A stretch of 64,000 nucleotides of DNA from Kutzneria viridogrisea (GCA_014138725.1 JACJID010000005.1:1-64000), one strand, 5' to 3'; numbered from the stretch's first letter, positions 35,296-45,421 are shown. Notes: generated by a model not told the origin, from the sequence alone. Translations and numbers: made by a program.

Positions 35296-38200
35296 GTGGC
35301 CGTGCAGTTCCGCATCCTGGGGCCGCTCGAGGTCGTTGTGGACGGTCGGGTGGTACCAGTCGGGGCGGCCAAGCACCGCACCCTGCTCGCGTGCCTGCTG
35401 CTGCGCGCGAACCGGGTCGTGTCGGTGGAGGAGCTGGTGGACCGGGTCTGGGACGGCGACACCCCGAACCGGGCGCGGGCCACCCTGCAGACCTACGTGA
35501 TGCGGCTGCGCCAGGTGCTCGGCGACCCCTCGGTGATCCGCACGGCCTCCGACGGCTACCAGGTGTGCGTCGAGTCCGCTCAACTGGACCTGCTGCGCTT
35601 CGGCGAGCTGGCGGCCGACGCGCAGTCGCTGCTGGCCACCGGAGAGCTGTCCGGCGCCTCCGAGCTGTACGTGCAGGCGCTGGGGCTGTGGCGTGGGCAG
35701 CCGCTGGCCGACGTGCCCTCCCCCGTGCTGCACCGCGAGGAGATCCAGCGCCTGGTGGAGCAGCGGCTGCGGGTGATGGAACAGCGCATCGAGGTGGACC
35801 TGGGACTGGGCAGGCACTCCGACCTCATCCCGACCCTGCGCTCGGTGACCACCGAGTACCCGTTCCAGGAGCGGTTCTGGGCCCAGCTGATGGTGGCCCT
35901 GCACCGCAGCGGCAGGCAGGCCGAGGCGCTGGAGGCGTACCGCACGGTCTCCCGGCTGCTCGCCGAGGAGCTGGGGGTGGGCCCTGGCGAACGTTTGCGC
36001 GCACTGCACCAGGCCGTGCTGCGCGACGACCCGGGCCTGGCCGCGCCGGAGCGGGCGCCCCGCCCGCAGGTGCGGGCCGTGCCCTCCCAGTTGCCGCGCG
36101 ACCTGGTGGACTTCGTGGGCCGCGGCGAGGTGGCGCGGCGGGTCGCCGACCGGCTGCTGGCCGACGACTCGCACACGGCCGTGCCGCTGGTGACCCTGTC
36201 CGGGCCGCCCGGCATCGGCAAGACCGCGCTGGCCATCCACGTCGCGCACCAGGTCAGCGACCGCTTCCCCGGCGGGCAGCTGTACGTGAACCTGCGCGGC
36301 TACGCGCCCTGCCCGCCGATGAGCACGGTGGACGCGCTGACCCGGTTCCTGCGGGCGCTGGGCGTGCCACCCTCGCAGATCCCGCTGGACGTCGAGGAGC
36401 AGATCACCCTGTACCGCTCGTGCATGGCGGGCCGCCGGGTGCTGGTGGTGCTGGACAACGCCGCCGCGGCGGAGCAGGTGCGCCCGCTGCTGCCCGGCAG
36501 CCCCGGCTGCGCGGTGCTGGTGACCAGCCGGGACACCCTGCTCGGGCTGACCGCGTTGCAGGGCGCGCGCCCGGTGGGCATCGACGCGCTGGCCGAGCAG
36601 GACGCGCTGCGGCTGCTCACCGAGATGCTCGGCGCCGAGGCGATCGCCGCCGAGCCGGCGGCCGTGGCCGACCTGGTGCGGCTGTGCGCGTACCTGCCGC
36701 TGGCGCTGCGCATCGCCGCAGCCAACGTGGCGGGCAGGCAGGGCGTGGCCGACTACGTGACGGAGCTGCGCTCGGGCAACCGGCTCGGCGCGCTGGCCGT
36801 GGACGGGGACGAGGAGGCGGCCGTGCACGCCGCGTTCGACCTGTCCTACCACGCGCTCAAGCCCGCGGCCCGGCAGCTGTTCCGCCTGCTGGGCATCGTG
36901 CCCGGCCACGACTTCACCGCGGAGGCCGCCGCCGCGCTGGCCGGGCTGCGGGTGGGCGAGGCGCAGCGGCTGCTGGACCGGCTCACCGCGGCGAACCTGG
37001 TGCAGCACCACGTGCCCGGCCGGTACCAGTTCCACGACTTGCTGCGGCTGTACGCGGCGCAGCGCGCCGAGGTGGAGGAGACCCCGCAGGCCCGCTCAGC
37101 GGCGCTCACCGAGCTGTTCGCCTACTACCTGCACACCTCGGCCGCGGCGGCGCACGCGCTGTCCCCCGACGACCTGCGGCTGCCGGTCCCCGGCGCGGGG
37201 GTGCAGGTGCACGTGCCCGCCTTCACCGACCGGGCGGCGGCGCTGGCCTGGCTCAGCGCGGAGCGTGCCAACCTGACCGCCGCGGTGGAGCGGGCCGCCG
37301 ACACCAGCCCGCTGGCCACGTCCTGGCGGCTGGCCGACGCGCTGCACAGCTACTTCCGGTTCCACCGCCACAACGCCGACGGGCTGTCCACGGCGCGCAT
37401 CGGGCTGCGCGCGGCCAGGCAGGCCGACGACCGGCTGGCCGAGGCCGCCATGCGGCACGCGCTGGGCACGATGAACTGGGACCTCAGCCGGTACGACGAG
37501 GCCGTGGAGCACCTGACCGTGGCGCTGGAGCGCTACCGCGAGGTCGGCTCCGAACTGGGCACCGCCACCGCGCTGAACAGCCTGGGCGGGGTGTACGGGG
37601 AGCGCGGGGACCTGGTGCGGGCCGCCGAGTGCTTCACCGAGGCCCTGGCGCTGACCAGCGAGGCCGACTCGCCAAGCGGGCACGCCACGACCCTGTTCAA
37701 GCTGGGCACGCTGCGCCAGGAACTGGGTGAGACGGCGGAGTCCATCGAGCTGCTGGAGCGCGCGCTGGCCACGTTCCGCAGGCTGGGGCTGCGCTACAAC
37801 GAGGCGGCCTGCCTGAACAACCTGGGCATGGGCTACCGGGAGCTGGGCATGGTCGACGCGGCCCTGGACAGCCTGAACCGGGCGCTGGCCCTGCGCACCG
37901 AACTGGGTTCCCCGGATGGCCGGTGCAGCCTGATGGACACGCTGTCCATGGTGTACCTGGACCGCGGGGAGCTGGACGAGTCCCGCGAGCACGCGTTGCA
38001 CGCGATCGAACTGGCCCGCGAGGCCGGGTCGCGGCGGACCGAGGCCAACGCGCTGGACACCTTGGGGCGGGTGGAGAACCGGCGCGGGGAGCACCAGACG
38101 GCGATGCGCCACCACCTGGAGTCCCTGCGCATCGCCAGGGAGATCGGCAACCGGCACGGGGAGGCCCAGGCGCTGATCGGGCTGGCCGACACGCACCGCG

Positions 38201-38325
38201 AGCTGGGCGACCGCCCACGCGCGGTGGAGCTGGCCGAGCAGGCGCTGGCCGTGTACGGGGACGAGGCCAACCCGAGCGCCCGCGCACGGGCCCAACGTGC
38301 CCTGGAGCTAGCCCGCGAGAACTAG
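35296..38325 (+). CDS. AfsR/SARP-family transcriptional regulator (BTAD, NB-ARC, TPR)
   Basis: 1009 residues. Winged-helix DNA-binding domain (about 1-95: LEVVVDGRVVPVGAAKHRTL, LVDRVWDGDTPNRARATLQT), bacterial transcriptional activation domain (about 100-245), NB-ARC ATPase with Walker A SGPPGIGKTALAIHV (about 303) and RRVLVVLDNA (Walker B), then TPR repeats from about 690 to the end. GTG 35296 is chosen over upstream starts because the protein begins there with VAVQFRILGPLEV and AGGAAGG lies upstream. Such proteins integrate signals to activate secondary metabolism or transport; the divergent peptide operon is the nearest target candidate. Confidence 0.92.
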   Translation: MAVQFRILGPLEVVVDGRVVPVGAAKHRTLLACLLLRANRVVSVEELVDRVWDGDTPNRARATLQTYVMRLRQVLGDPSVIRTASDGYQVCVESAQLDLLRFGELAADAQSLLATGELSGASELYVQALGLWRGQPLADVPSPVLHREEIQRLVEQRLRVMEQRIEVDLGLGRHSDLIPTLRSVTTEYPFQERFWAQLMVALHRSGRQAEALEAYRTVSRLLAEELGVGPGERLRALHQAVLRDDPGLAAPERAPRPQVRAVPSQLPRDLVDFVGRGEVARRVADRLLADDSHTAVPLVTLSGPPGIGKTALAIHVAHQVSDRFPGGQLYVNLRGYAPCPPMSTVDALTRFLRALGVPPSQIPLDVEEQITLYRSCMAGRRVLVVLDNAAAAEQVRPLLPGSPGCAVLVTSRDTLLGLTALQGARPVGIDALAEQDALRLLTEMLGAEAIAAEPAAVADLVRLCAYLPLALRIAAANVAGRQGVADYVTELRSGNRLGALAVDGDEEAAVHAAFDLSYHALKPAARQLFRLLGIVPGHDFTAEAAAALAGLRVGEAQRLLDRLTAANLVQHHVPGRYQFHDLLRLYAAQRAEVEETPQARSAALTELFAYYLHTSAAAAHALSPDDLRLPVPGAGVQVHVPAFTDRAAALAWLSAERANLTAAVERAADTSPLATSWRLADALHSYFRFHRHNADGLSTARIGLRAARQADDRLAEAAMRHALGTMNWDLSRYDEAVEHLTVALERYREVGSELGTATALNSLGGVYGERGDLVRAAECFTEALALTSEADSPSGHATTLFKLGTLRQELGETAESIELLERALATFRRLGLRYNEAACLNNLGMGYRELGMVDAALDSLNRALALRTELGSPDGRCSLMDTLSMVYLDRGELDESREHALHAIELAREAGSRRTEANALDTLGRVENRRGEHQTAMRHHLESLRIAREIGNRHGEAQALIGLADTHRELGDRPRAVELAEQALAVYGDEANPSARARAQRALELAREN

Positions 38326-38769
38326 GTCGGCCCGCTCGCGCGTCCGGTCCACGGCGAACCAGCCGCGCTCGAACTCCTTCCAGCGCACCAGGTTCGCGCG
38401 GGAGGCCTCGCCGTCGCGGCGCACGGCCCGCTCCAGGCTGTCCGGCGCGTCCACCCACACCAACTGGGACAGCCAACGGCTCGCGGCCCTGCGCCCCGAG
38501 GACACGCCCTCCACCACGAGGGTGTCCGTCGGTTCGACGAGCACTTCCGCGCCGAGCACGGGGACGCCGCCGCTCCAGTCCATGCGCCGGTAGCGGCCCG
38601 GTTCCCCGCGCAGCAGCGGTTCGATCACGCCGTGCACCAGGCGCGGCCACCAGGCCACCGGGTCCTCCCAGGTGGCGAAGTGGTCGGTCGGCACCACCGG
38701 CAGGCCGAGCGTCGCGGCGTAGCTGGACTTGCCCGCGCCGGACGGCCCGTCCACGGCGATGATCCTCAC
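38308..38769 (-). CDS. P-loop kinase, uridine-kinase-like
   Basis: 153 residues. P-loop [16 protein letters not shown] at the N-terminus, then a short nucleotide kinase body ([20 protein letters not shown]). It resembles small actinobacterial uridine kinase-like proteins; the substrate is not set. Its 3' end overlaps the convergent AfsR-like gene by 18 nt, and its 5' end overlaps the recR stop by 4 nt. Confidence 0.78.
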   Translation of the reverse strand: MRIIAVDGPSGAGKSSYAATLGLPVVPTDHFATWEDPVAWWPRLVHGVIEPLLRGEPGRYRRMDWSGGVPVLGAEVLVEPTDTLVVEGVSSGRRAASRWLSQLVWVDAPDSLERAVRRDGEASRANLVRWKEFERGWFAVDRTRERADLVLAG

Positions 38770-39362
38770 ACGGTCCTGCGGCCGGACAGCGCCCGCCCGA
38801 GGGTGAGCTCGTCGGCGAACTCCAGGTCCCCGCCCATCGGCAGGCCGGAGGCGAGCCGGGTCACCGTGAGCCCGGGGAAGTCGCGCAGCATGCGCACCAG
38901 GTAGGTGGCCGTGGCCTCGCCCTCGGTGTTCGGGTCGGTGGCGAGGATGATCTCCTTGATGTCGTCGCTGCCGATCCGGCCCAGCAGTTCGCGGATGCGC
39001 AGCTGGTCGGGACCGATGCCGGACAGCGGGTCCAGCGCGCCGCCCAGCACGTGGTAGCGCCCCTTGAACTCGCGGGTCTTCTCCACCGCGACCACGTCCT
39101 TGGGCTCCTCGACCACGCAGACCACGGTCGGGTCGCGGCGGGCGTCCCGGCAGATCCGGCAGGTCTGCTCCTCGGAGACGTTGCCGCAGACCTGGCAGAA
39201 CACCACGCCCTCCTTGACCTTCTGCAACACCTCCTGCAACCGCGAGATGTCCGCGGGCTCGGCGGCGAGCAGGTGGAAGGCGATGCGCTGGGCGCTCTTG
39301 GGACCCACGCCGGGCAGCCTGCCCAGCTCGTCGATCAGGTCCTGTACGGGTCCCTCGTACAC
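38766..39362 (-). CDS. recR: Recombination mediator protein RecR
   Basis: 198 residues. Works with RecO/RecF to load RecA at gaps. Helix-hairpin-helix [20 protein letters not shown], the four-cysteine zinc motif CQVCGN and CRICRD, and the Toprim domain ([29 protein letters not shown]) are all present. It follows the ybaB gene by 8 bp, the standard bacterial order dnaX-ybaB-recR, here interrupted by an S9 peptidase gene on the other strand. Confidence 0.96.
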   Translation of the reverse strand: MYEGPVQDLIDELGRLPGVGPKSAQRIAFHLLAAEPADISRLQEVLQKVKEGVVFCQVCGNVSEEQTCRICRDARRDPTVVCVVEEPKDVVAVEKTREFKGRYHVLGGALDPLSGIGPDQLRIRELLGRIGSDDIKEIILATDPNTEGEATATYLVRMLRDFPGLTVTRLASGLPMGGDLEFADELTLGRALSGRRTV

Positions 39363-39370
39363 GCGGGCAC

Positions 39371-39718
39371 CTAGAAGCCGGGCAGGCTCAGCCCGCCCAG
39401 GTCCAGGCCGCCGCCGAGGCCACCGGCCAGCGGGCCCATCTTCTGCGCGGCCAGCTGCTGGGCGTTGTTGTTGGCGTCGCGCACCGCGGCCACCACCAGG
39501 TCGGCCAGGGTCTCGGTGTCCTCCGGGTCCACGACCTTCGGGTCGATGTCCAGGGACTTCAGCTCGCCCGCTCCGGACACGGTCGCGGTCACCAGGCCGC
39601 CGCCCGCCGTGCCGGTCACCTCGGCGTCGGCCAGCTCCTGCTGGGCGGTCATCAGCTGCTGCTGCATCTGCTGTGCCTGCTGGAGGATCTGCTGCATGTT
39701 GGGCTGGCCGGGTTGCAC
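39371..39718 (-). CDS. YbaB/EbfC nucleoid-associated protein
   Basis: 115 residues. Met/Gln-rich helix ([20 protein letters not shown]), then the beta region ([20 protein letters not shown]) and the last helix with a Gly/Leu-rich tail. Binds DNA as a dimer; always close to recR and dnaX. GTG 39718 (VQPGQPN) is the likely start. Confidence 0.92.
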   Translation of the reverse strand: MQPGQPNMQQILQQAQQMQQQLMTAQQELADAEVTGTAGGGLVTATVSGAGELKSLDIDPKVVDPEDTETLADLVVAAVRDANNNAQQLAAQKMGPLAGGLGGGLDLGGLSLPGF

Positions 39719-39778
39719 GGAGAGTCCTCTCGTCGGGTGGCTCACCTGCAAGGGTAGCGAGTGTGCCAGTGTGGACGC

Positions 39779-41548
39779 ATGGGGCTGGACGTCAGGCGAG
39801 GGCTCGCACTGCACACCTGGAAGGCGTTCGACGTCGACGACGAGGGGCGGGTGCTGGCCGGGTCCGACGAGACCGGCTCGGTGCAGCTCGTCGAACTCGC
39901 GCCGGACGGGGCCTCGACCCCGCTGACCGCGCTGCGCGGGGGCTGCTCCGGCAGCTACCTCAGCGGCGAGCGCGCGGTGGTCGTGGAGCACGCCGAGGGC
40001 GGCAACGAGCGGGGCCAGTTGTCCTTGCTGCGCCTGGGGTCCGAGGGCTACGAGCCGCTGGCGCACGACCCGCGCCACGTGCACCGGCTGATGGCCGCGC
40101 TGCCCGGCCGTGTGGTGTACCTGACCAACCGGCGCAACGGCGTGGACTTCGACGTGGTCATCCGCAACGTGTTCAGCGGGGAGGAGGAGACCGTCTACGA
40201 CCAGGGCGGCATGACCTCGGCCGCCACCGCCTCCCCGGACAGCCGCTACGTGGCGGTGGTCGTGCCGACCGACCTGCCGATGTCCAGCCGGCTCGTGTTG
40301 GTGGACACCATGCCGGAGACCGAGGCCGAACACGTGGTGGCGCTGACCGGCGCGCAGGAGCACGCCGTGCACTCCCACCCGCACTGGCTGGCCGACTCCA
40401 GCGGGCTGGTGGTCACCACCAACCGCGGCCGGGACCTCACCGGCATCGCCCGCTATGACCTGGCCACCGAGCAGTGGAGCTGGCTGGTCGCCTCCGAGCA
40501 GCACGACCTCACCGGCTGGCTGTCCCCCGACGGCCGTACGCTGCTGGTGCTCACCAACGCCGACGGCGCCGCCTGGCTGACCCTGCACGACAGCACCACC
40601 GGCGAGCAGCTGCGCGAGGTCCCGCTGCCCGCCGCGGGCTGGGTCGCCTACCCGCTGCCCGAACCGGTGTGGTCGCCCAACTCGCGCTTCCTCGCCCTGT
40701 CGTTCAGCTCCCCCGCGACACCCGGTGACGTGCTGCTGGTGGACGTGGAGTCCGGGTCGGTCAAGGCGCTCACCGACTCGCGGGCCCAGTTCGACCAGCA
40801 GGTGCCCGCGGAGCCGACCCTGCATCGCGTGGCCGACCGGATCCCGTGCTTCCGCTACGGGGACGGCGAGTCCGCGGTGCTGTTCCTGCACGGCGGCCCC
40901 GAGGGCCAGTCCGTGCAGCGGTTCGACCCGCTCGTGCAGGGGCTCGTCGCCGCCGGGCACACCGTGCTGGTGCCCAACATCCGAGGATCTGTCGGTTACG
41001 GCAAGCGGTACTACTCCGCCGACGACGTGGACAAGCGGCTGGAGTCCATCGAGGACCTGATCACCCTGCACGACTGGCTCACCGAGCAGGGCACGCCCGC
41101 CGACAGGATCGCGCTGTGGGGCCGGTCCTACGGCGGCTACCTGGTGCTCGCCGGACTCGCGTTCCAGCCCGACCGCTGGGCCGCGGGCGTGGACATCGTG
41201 GGCATCTCCTCGCTGGTGACCTTCCTGCGCAACACCTCCGGCTACCGGCGTGCCGCGCGCGAACGCGAGTACGGCTCGCTGGAGCGCGACCTGGAGTTCC
41301 TGGAGCGCGCCTCGCCGCTGAACAGCGTGGACGCGATCCGTGCCCCGCTGTTCGTGGTGCACGGGGCGAACGACCCGCGCGTGCCGGTGGCCGAGGCCGA
41401 GCAACTCGCGGAAGCCGTGCGCCGCAACGGGATCGAGTGCGAACTGCGGGTGTACGCCGACGAGGGCCACCAGTTGGCAAACGAGGACAACAAGTTGGAC
41501 GCCTACCCGGCCGCGATCGAGTTCCTGGATCGGGTGCTGCGCGGCTAG
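39779..41548 (+). CDS. S9-family prolyl oligopeptidase-like serine peptidase
   Basis: 589 residues: a seven-bladed beta-propeller (about 1-330) and the C-terminal hydrolase. Catalytic Ser in [13 protein letters not shown], Asp in [11 protein letters not shown], His in [11 protein letters not shown]; oxyanion region [10 protein letters not shown]. No signal peptide, so it is likely cytosolic and trims short peptides. ATG 39779 ([14 protein letters not shown]). It is inserted divergently beside ybaB and is convergent with dnaX. It is an intact relative of the broken gene at 1-1114. Confidence 0.9.
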   Translation: MGLDVRRGLALHTWKAFDVDDEGRVLAGSDETGSVQLVELAPDGASTPLTALRGGCSGSYLSGERAVVVEHAEGGNERGQLSLLRLGSEGYEPLAHDPRHVHRLMAALPGRVVYLTNRRNGVDFDVVIRNVFSGEEETVYDQGGMTSAATASPDSRYVAVVVPTDLPMSSRLVLVDTMPETEAEHVVALTGAQEHAVHSHPHWLADSSGLVVTTNRGRDLTGIARYDLATEQWSWLVASEQHDLTGWLSPDGRTLLVLTNADGAAWLTLHDSTTGEQLREVPLPAAGWVAYPLPEPVWSPNSRFLALSFSSPATPGDVLLVDVESGSVKALTDSRAQFDQQVPAEPTLHRVADRIPCFRYGDGESAVLFLHGGPEGQSVQRFDPLVQGLVAAGHTVLVPNIRGSVGYGKRYYSADDVDKRLESIEDLITLHDWLTEQGTPADRIALWGRSYGGYLVLAGLAFQPDRWAAGVDIVGISSLVTFLRNTSGYRRAAREREYGSLERDLEFLERASPLNSVDAIRAPLFVVHGANDPRVPVAEAEQLAEAVRRNGIECELRVYADEGHQLANEDNKLDAYPAAIEFLDRVLRG

Positions 41549-41621
41549 GGGCGCGCCGGGCCCGCGTCTTCGTGCCGGTCTCTGGACCGGATCAAGGGCG
41601 CAGCGAGCGCGGCGGGTCCGG

Positions 41622-43694
41622 CTAGGGGCCGACCTTCCTCTCGATCGGCTTGGCGCCCAGCTCGTCCGCGAGCAGCTTGAGCAGGGTCTCGTGCGGGTCG
41701 GGGCGGTCCAGCGCCGCACCGGGCTCGGCGACCATGGCCGCCTCGGCCATCATCTCGTCCTCGCTGTCCGGCTCCGGGTCCGGCTCCGGGGGCAGCGGGA
41801 TGTCCTCGATGTCCTCCGGGGGCTCCGGCGGGGGCGGCACCTCGTCCACCACGGGCGCTGCGGGCGCCACGGGCCGGGTCGGCGCCGCAGCTGGCGGCGG
41901 GGTCGGCGGGCGGCTGGCCTGGCTGGGCCGGGTCGGCGCCGGTGGCCGCTGCTTGACTGGGGCCGCCATGGCGCCCGGGCCGCCCGCGGGTTCACCGTGC
42001 ACGCACTGGACCTGCCACTGGCCCCCGAGCACCGTGGACAGCGCCGCGGCGATGCCGTCCAGGTTGCGCTGGTCGGCGAGGCGACGCGCCAGCGGGGCCG
42101 CGGTGTGCGCCAGCACCACCGAGTTGCCGTCCACCGACTGCACGGTGGCGTTCATCAGCATGGCCTGCAGGCTCTTGCTCTGCACTGCCGCGAGCAGCTG
42201 CGCCCACTGCCTGCGCAGGCCCACCGCGTCCAGACCACCAGGTGCCGCAACGGGGTCCGCCTGGGCCACGGGTGCGGGCTCGGGCTGGGACGCCGGTCGC
42301 GGCGCCTCCGCCACGGGCTGCGGTGCCTGCGCGGGCTCGGGCCGTCGCACGACCGGCTCCTGGCGGGCGGCCGGTGCCGGGGTCGGCGGCGCGGCGGGCG
42401 CCTGAGCCACCGGTGCGGGGGCCTGCTCGACCGGTGCCGGGTCGGCGGCGCGCTGGGAGGGCCGCTGGAACTGGCGACCAGCCGGTGCGGCGGCCACCGA
42501 CTCGACAGGTGCGCCGCCCATCGCCGGGGCCGCGCCAGCCGGGCGCTTCTCCAGCTGTTCGAGCCGTTGCAGCAGCGCGGCATCGGAGCTCTGCGCCGCG
42601 GGCAGCAGCATGCGCGCGCAGAGCAGTTCCAGCAGCAGCCTCGGCGCGGTCGCACCCCGCATCTCGGCCAGGCCCGTGTGCAGGATCTCGGCGTACCGGG
42701 ACAGCGTGGCCGCGCCCAGCTGCTGCACCTGCGCCTGCATGGCGGCCAGCTCGTCCTGGGGCGCGTTGACCAGCCCGCGGTCGGCCGCGTCGGGCACCGC
42801 GGAGAGCAGCACCAGGTCGCGCAGGCGTTCCAGCAGGTCGGCGGCGAAGCGGCGCGGGTCGTGCCCGGCCTCCACCACCTTGTCCACCGTGGCGAACACC
42901 GCCGAGCCGTCGGCGGCGGCCAGCCCGCCGACCATGTCGTCGATCAGCGCCACGTCGGTGACGCCCAGCAGGGAGATGGCCCGCTCGTAGGTGACGCCCT
43001 CCGGCCCCGCACCGGCCAGCAGCTGGTCCAGCACCGAGAGCGTGTCCCGGGCGGAGCCGCCACCCGCCTTGATCACCAGCGGGTACACGGCGGGCTCGAC
43101 CTTGACGTCCTCGTCCCCGCAGATCTTCTCCAGCAGCCCGCGCAGGGTGCCCGGCGGGATGAGCCGGAACGGGTAGTGGTGCGTGCGCGAACGGATGGTC
43201 GGCAGCACCTTGTCGGGCTCGGTCGTGGCGAAGACGAAGATCAGGTGCTCCGGCGGCTCCTCCACGATCTTCAGCAGGGCGTTGAAGCCCTGCGTGGTGA
43301 CCATGTGCGCCTCGTCGATGATGAACACCCGGTAGCGCGATTCCGCCGGGGCGTAGAAGGCACGGTCGCGCAGCTCGCGGGCATCGTCCACACCGCCGTG
43401 GCTGGCCGCGTCGAGCTCGACCACGTCCACCGTGCCCGAGCCCTCCGGCGCGAGCCCTCGGCAGGAGTTGCACTCCCCGCAGGGGTCGGGGGTCGGGCCC
43501 TGCACGCAGTTCAGCGAGCGGGCCAGGATGCGCGCGCTGGAGGTCTTGCCGCAGCCACGCGGACCGGAGAACAGGTAGGCGTGGTTGACCCGGCCGGCTG
43601 AGAGCGCCACCCGCAGCGGGTCGGTGACGTGCTCCTGCCCGACGACCTCACCGAAGGTCGACGGCCGGTACTTGCGGTAGAGGGCGAGCGCCAC
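41622..43694 (-). CDS. dnaX: DNA polymerase III subunit gamma/tau
   Basis: 690 residues. Clamp-loader ATPase: [18 protein letters not shown], Walker [21 protein letters not shown], the zinc motif with four Cys in [16 protein letters not shown], Walker [11 protein letters not shown] and the SRC-like [12 protein letters not shown]. The C-terminal half is a long Pro/Ala-rich linker (about residues 395-500 and 560-640) and acidic end, typical of actinobacteria. GTG 43694 is the likely start. No frameshift signal for a short gamma form is obvious. Confidence 0.95.
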   Translation of the reverse strand: MALALYRKYRPSTFGEVVGQEHVTDPLRVALSAGRVNHAYLFSGPRGCGKTSSARILARSLNCVQGPTPDPCGECNSCRGLAPEGSGTVDVVELDAASHGGVDDARELRDRAFYAPAESRYRVFIIDEAHMVTTQGFNALLKIVEEPPEHLIFVFATTEPDKVLPTIRSRTHHYPFRLIPPGTLRGLLEKICGDEDVKVEPAVYPLVIKAGGGSARDTLSVLDQLLAGAGPEGVTYERAISLLGVTDVALIDDMVGGLAAADGSAVFATVDKVVEAGHDPRRFAADLLERLRDLVLLSAVPDAADRGLVNAPQDELAAMQAQVQQLGAATLSRYAEILHTGLAEMRGATAPRLLLELLCARMLLPAAQSSDAALLQRLEQLEKRPAGAAPAMGGAPVESVAAAPAGRQFQRPSQRAADPAPVEQAPAPVAQAPAAPPTPAPAARQEPVVRRPEPAQAPQPVAEAPRPASQPEPAPVAQADPVAAPGGLDAVGLRRQWAQLLAAVQSKSLQAMLMNATVQSVDGNSVVLAHTAAPLARRLADQRNLDGIAAALSTVLGGQWQVQCVHGEPAGGPGAMAAPVKQRPPAPTRPSQASRPPTPPPAAAPTRPVAPAAPVVDEVPPPPEPPEDIEDIPLPPEPDPEPDSEDEMMAEAAMVAEPGAALDRPDPHETLLKLLADELGAKPIERKVGP

Positions 43695-43767
43695 GCCCGT
43701 GACCCTACCGCCCACCCCTGACACCGGAGGAGAGACCGCCCACCCGCCGGAAGGCGACCGTGGGGGT

Positions 43768-43786
43768 CTGGGGGCTCGGCCCCCAG
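43768..43786. repeat. GC-rich palindromic repeat (REP-like)
   Basis: CTGGGGGC-TCG-GCCCCCAG, followed by AAACAAAC. A closely similar element (CTGGGGG-N4-CCCCCAG then AACAAAC) is at 56180-56203, and CTGGGGC-N4-GCCCCAG lies in the tandem repeat at about 45074-45091. It may also act as a second terminator. Confidence 0.55.
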
Positions 43787-43796
43787 AAACAAACCT

Positions 43797-43838
43797 GGAG
43801 TGATCCCCGGGAGCCGCCAGGCGACCGGGGATCACTCC
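43797..43838 (-). terminator. SRP RNA terminator
   Basis: Perfect 14-bp arms GGAGTGATCCCCGG (43797-43810) and CCGGGGATCACTCC (43825-43838), 9-10 bp beyond the 3' end of the SRP RNA. Confidence 0.8.
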
Positions 43839-43846
43839 AAACGAAA

Positions 43847-43936
43847 GGGGACCCCGTGCACCCGTCAGAGCCCGCTTATCCTTGCTGCCTTCCGGCCCTG
43901 GGGAGGTTCGCGAGATGGACGCCGCACGAGGTCCAC
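43847..43936 (-). ncRNA. ffs: Signal recognition particle RNA, small bacterial type
   Basis: On the - strand the apical domain reads CAGGGCCGGAAGGCAGCAAG, the universal SRP tetraloop and internal-loop core that binds Ffh. The ends pair: GGACCTCGTGC (5') with GCACGGGGTCC (3'), giving a hairpin of about 90 nt. It lies between dnaX and tRNA-Ser, a usual actinobacterial position. A terminator follows. Confidence 0.93.
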
Positions 43937-44010
43937 GATCAGTGTAGCGCGTCGCCCAACCCGGTGTTCCGGCGGGCGGTCTTCGTCGAACGGGAGCATG
44001 ATGCGGCGCC

Positions 44011-44271
44011 ATGGCGGAGAACACGCGCACGGAGATAGACATCGAGCTGTTCGGTGGGCCCGAGGACGGGCGCACGATCAAGGTGCCCGCGCAGAACGAC
44101 GGGGTTCCGGTGCTGCCCCGCTGGGAATTCCCGCAGCTGCCCAAGGAGCGCGACCGGCAGAAACTCAAGCAGGCGCTGGCCGCCTCGCCGGTGGTGGTCT
44201 ACGAGCGGCCCGCGGAGCCGACGCACGGACGTTGGAAGTACGTGTACGCCGGGACCCGCGCGCGCTCCTAG
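44011..44271 (+). CDS. Conserved small protein of unknown function
   Basis: 86 residues, no signal or membrane segment. MAENTRTEIDIELFGGPEDG, then a Pro-rich middle and the aromatic end HGRWKYVYAGTRAR. The pattern ELFGGPEDGRTIKVP recurs in small actinobacterial proteins of unknown role. No promoter is evident; the gene starts 75 bp after the SRP RNA gene on the other strand. Confidence 0.7.
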   Translation: MAENTRTEIDIELFGGPEDGRTIKVPAQNDGVPVLPRWEFPQLPKERDRQKLKQALAASPVVVYERPAEPTHGRWKYVYAGTRARS

Positions 44272-44275
44272 CCCG

Positions 44276-44452
44276 CTAGTCGCGGAACGACCCGTCGGCC
44301 CTGCGCTGGTGCTTCGCCATCACGTGCGAGCACTGCGGACAGGTCCGCCGGAACAGCTTGAACAGCCACACCCACCAGACGAACAACACTGTGCGGAAGA
44401 CCTTCACGACGAAGGACCTTGTGCACGCCGTGCAGTCCCTGCACCCAGCCAC
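44276..44452 (-). CDS. Small zinc-ribbon membrane protein
   Basis: 58 residues from GTG 44452 (GAGGGGG upstream). CRDCTAC at the start and CPQC near residue 42 form two possible zinc-binding cysteine pairs flanking one hydrophobic segment (VFRTVLFVWWVWLFKLF); the tail reads MAKHQRRADGSFRD. Paired cysteines, membrane helix and ribosome site support a real gene despite its size. It is convergent with the previous gene. Function unknown. Confidence 0.6.
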   Translation of the reverse strand: MAGCRDCTACTRSFVVKVFRTVLFVWWVWLFKLFRRTCPQCSHVMAKHQRRADGSFRD

Positions 44453-44528
44453 CCGTACCCCCTCTTTCGCGGCGACCCCTCCACCTTGCCACGGATCACC
44501 GCGGCGGCGCCGGGATCGCGCGGGAGGC

Positions 44529-44729
44529 TCAGATCACGCGGATCCGGTCCGCCTGCGGACCCTTGGGGCCCTGCACGACCTCGAACTCCACGCGCTGGTT
44601 CTCCTCCAACGAGCGGTAGCCGGTGGCCTGGATGGCGGAGAAGTGGGCGAACACGTCGGGCCCGTTGTCCTGCTGGATGAAGCCGAAGCCCTTCTCGGCG
44701 TTGAACCACTTCACGGTGCCCTGTGCCAT
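44529..44729 (-). CDS. cspA: Cold shock protein, CspA family
   Basis: 66 residues, one OB-fold domain. RNP1 GFGFIQQ and RNP2 VFAHF are present in [17 protein letters not shown] and [10 protein letters not shown]. Acts as an RNA chaperone that melts mRNA structure. ATG 44729 (MAQGTVKWF) is preferred over the upstream start at 44747. Confidence 0.95.
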   Translation of the reverse strand: MAQGTVKWFNAEKGFGFIQQDNGPDVFAHFSAIQATGYRSLEENQRVEFEVVQGPKGPQADRIRVI

Positions 44730-44890
44730 GTCCACTCCTCGCGCCACGAACTGCGTTGCCGCCGAGTATCGAACAGCGGACTGGCAAGATCGAGACCCTT
44801 CACCGGGACACCCGCAGGATCACGCAAACGGCCCAGCGGGTTGCACACACGGTCACCAGTCGGCCCGCACACCGCCGCTCACCAGCCGTT

Positions 44891-44920
44891 TTGGCTGGTC
44901 AAGGTGGGCTCCGGTAAGCT
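44891..44920 (+). promoter_or_regulatory. Possible tRNA-Ser(GGA) promoter
   Basis: TTGGCT (44891-44896), 18 nt, TAAGCT (44915-44920), 8 bases before the mature 5' end. The -35 overlaps a hairpin ACCAGCC/GGCTGGT (44881-44899). Confidence 0.35.
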
Positions 44921-44927
44921 CATCGAC

Positions 44928-45014
44928 GGAGGATTCGCCTAGTGGCCTAGGGCGCACGATTGGAAATCGTGTTGGGGATTAAACCCCTCACGGGTTCAAA
45001 TCCCGTATCCTCCG
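44928..45014 (+). tRNA. tRNA-Ser (anticodon GGA)
   Basis: 87 nt. Acceptor GGAGGAT pairs with ATCCTCC, discriminator G; long variable arm typical of serine; anticodon GGA at 44962-44964 in a CGATTGGAAATCG stem-loop; T-arm GGGTTCAAATCCC. It reads UCC and UCU codons. CCA is not encoded. Confidence 0.95.
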
Positions 45015-45039
45015 CTCGCGAGTGGGCGAGGCGTGTCTG

Positions 45040-45356
45040 CGGAGAGCGCAGACGCGCCTCGCTCGTCGCGTTTCTGGGGCTCTCGCCCCAGGCCCCAGGC
45101 CAGGAGGGCTTCGCCCCCTGGACCCCCACCTGCGGGGAGCGCGGCACACCATGCGCCCGGGCTAAACCAGGCAGGCTCCGCCCCCTTAGGCCCCCACCAC
45201 GGAGAGCGCAGACGCCCCTCGCTCGCCACGCTTCCGGGCTCTCGCCCCAGGCCCCAGGCCAGGAGGGCTTCGCCCCCTGGACCCCCACCTGCGGGGAGCG
45301 CGGCACACCATGCGCCCGGGCTAAACCAGGCAGGCTCCGCCCCCTTAGGCCCCCAC
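45040..45356. repeat. Tandem direct repeat, two copies of about 159 bp
   Basis: Copy one runs about 45040-45198 and copy two 45200-45356, nearly identical in their last 115 bases and less so in the first 35. Each contains GC-rich palindromes (CTGGGGC-N4-GCCCCAG in copy one) and CAGGAGGGCTTCGCCCCCTG. They fill most of the 407-bp gap after tRNA-Ser(GGA). Open frames exist on both strands but show no codon-position bias suggesting a gene. Confidence 0.75.
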
Positions 45357-45421
45357 CTGAGGGCAGTAGCGCCTGGCCCGCCGGGTAGGAACTCCACCGG
45401 CGCACGGGGCGTTCGTGGTGT

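Noticed and set aside
35167-37035. 622-codon frame antisense to the AfsR-like gene
   Set aside because: Shadow frame without motifs.
39371-41719. 782-codon - strand frame through the S9 peptidase into ybaB
   Set aside because: Only its last 115 codons (ybaB) are real; the rest is antisense to an intact peptidase.
41622-43694. Programmed frameshift producing a short gamma subunit from dnaX
   Set aside because: No A-rich slippery site or matching downstream signal was seen.
45040-45356. Tandem repeat as a CRISPR array
   Set aside because: Two long copies with no spacers; no cas genes in the window.
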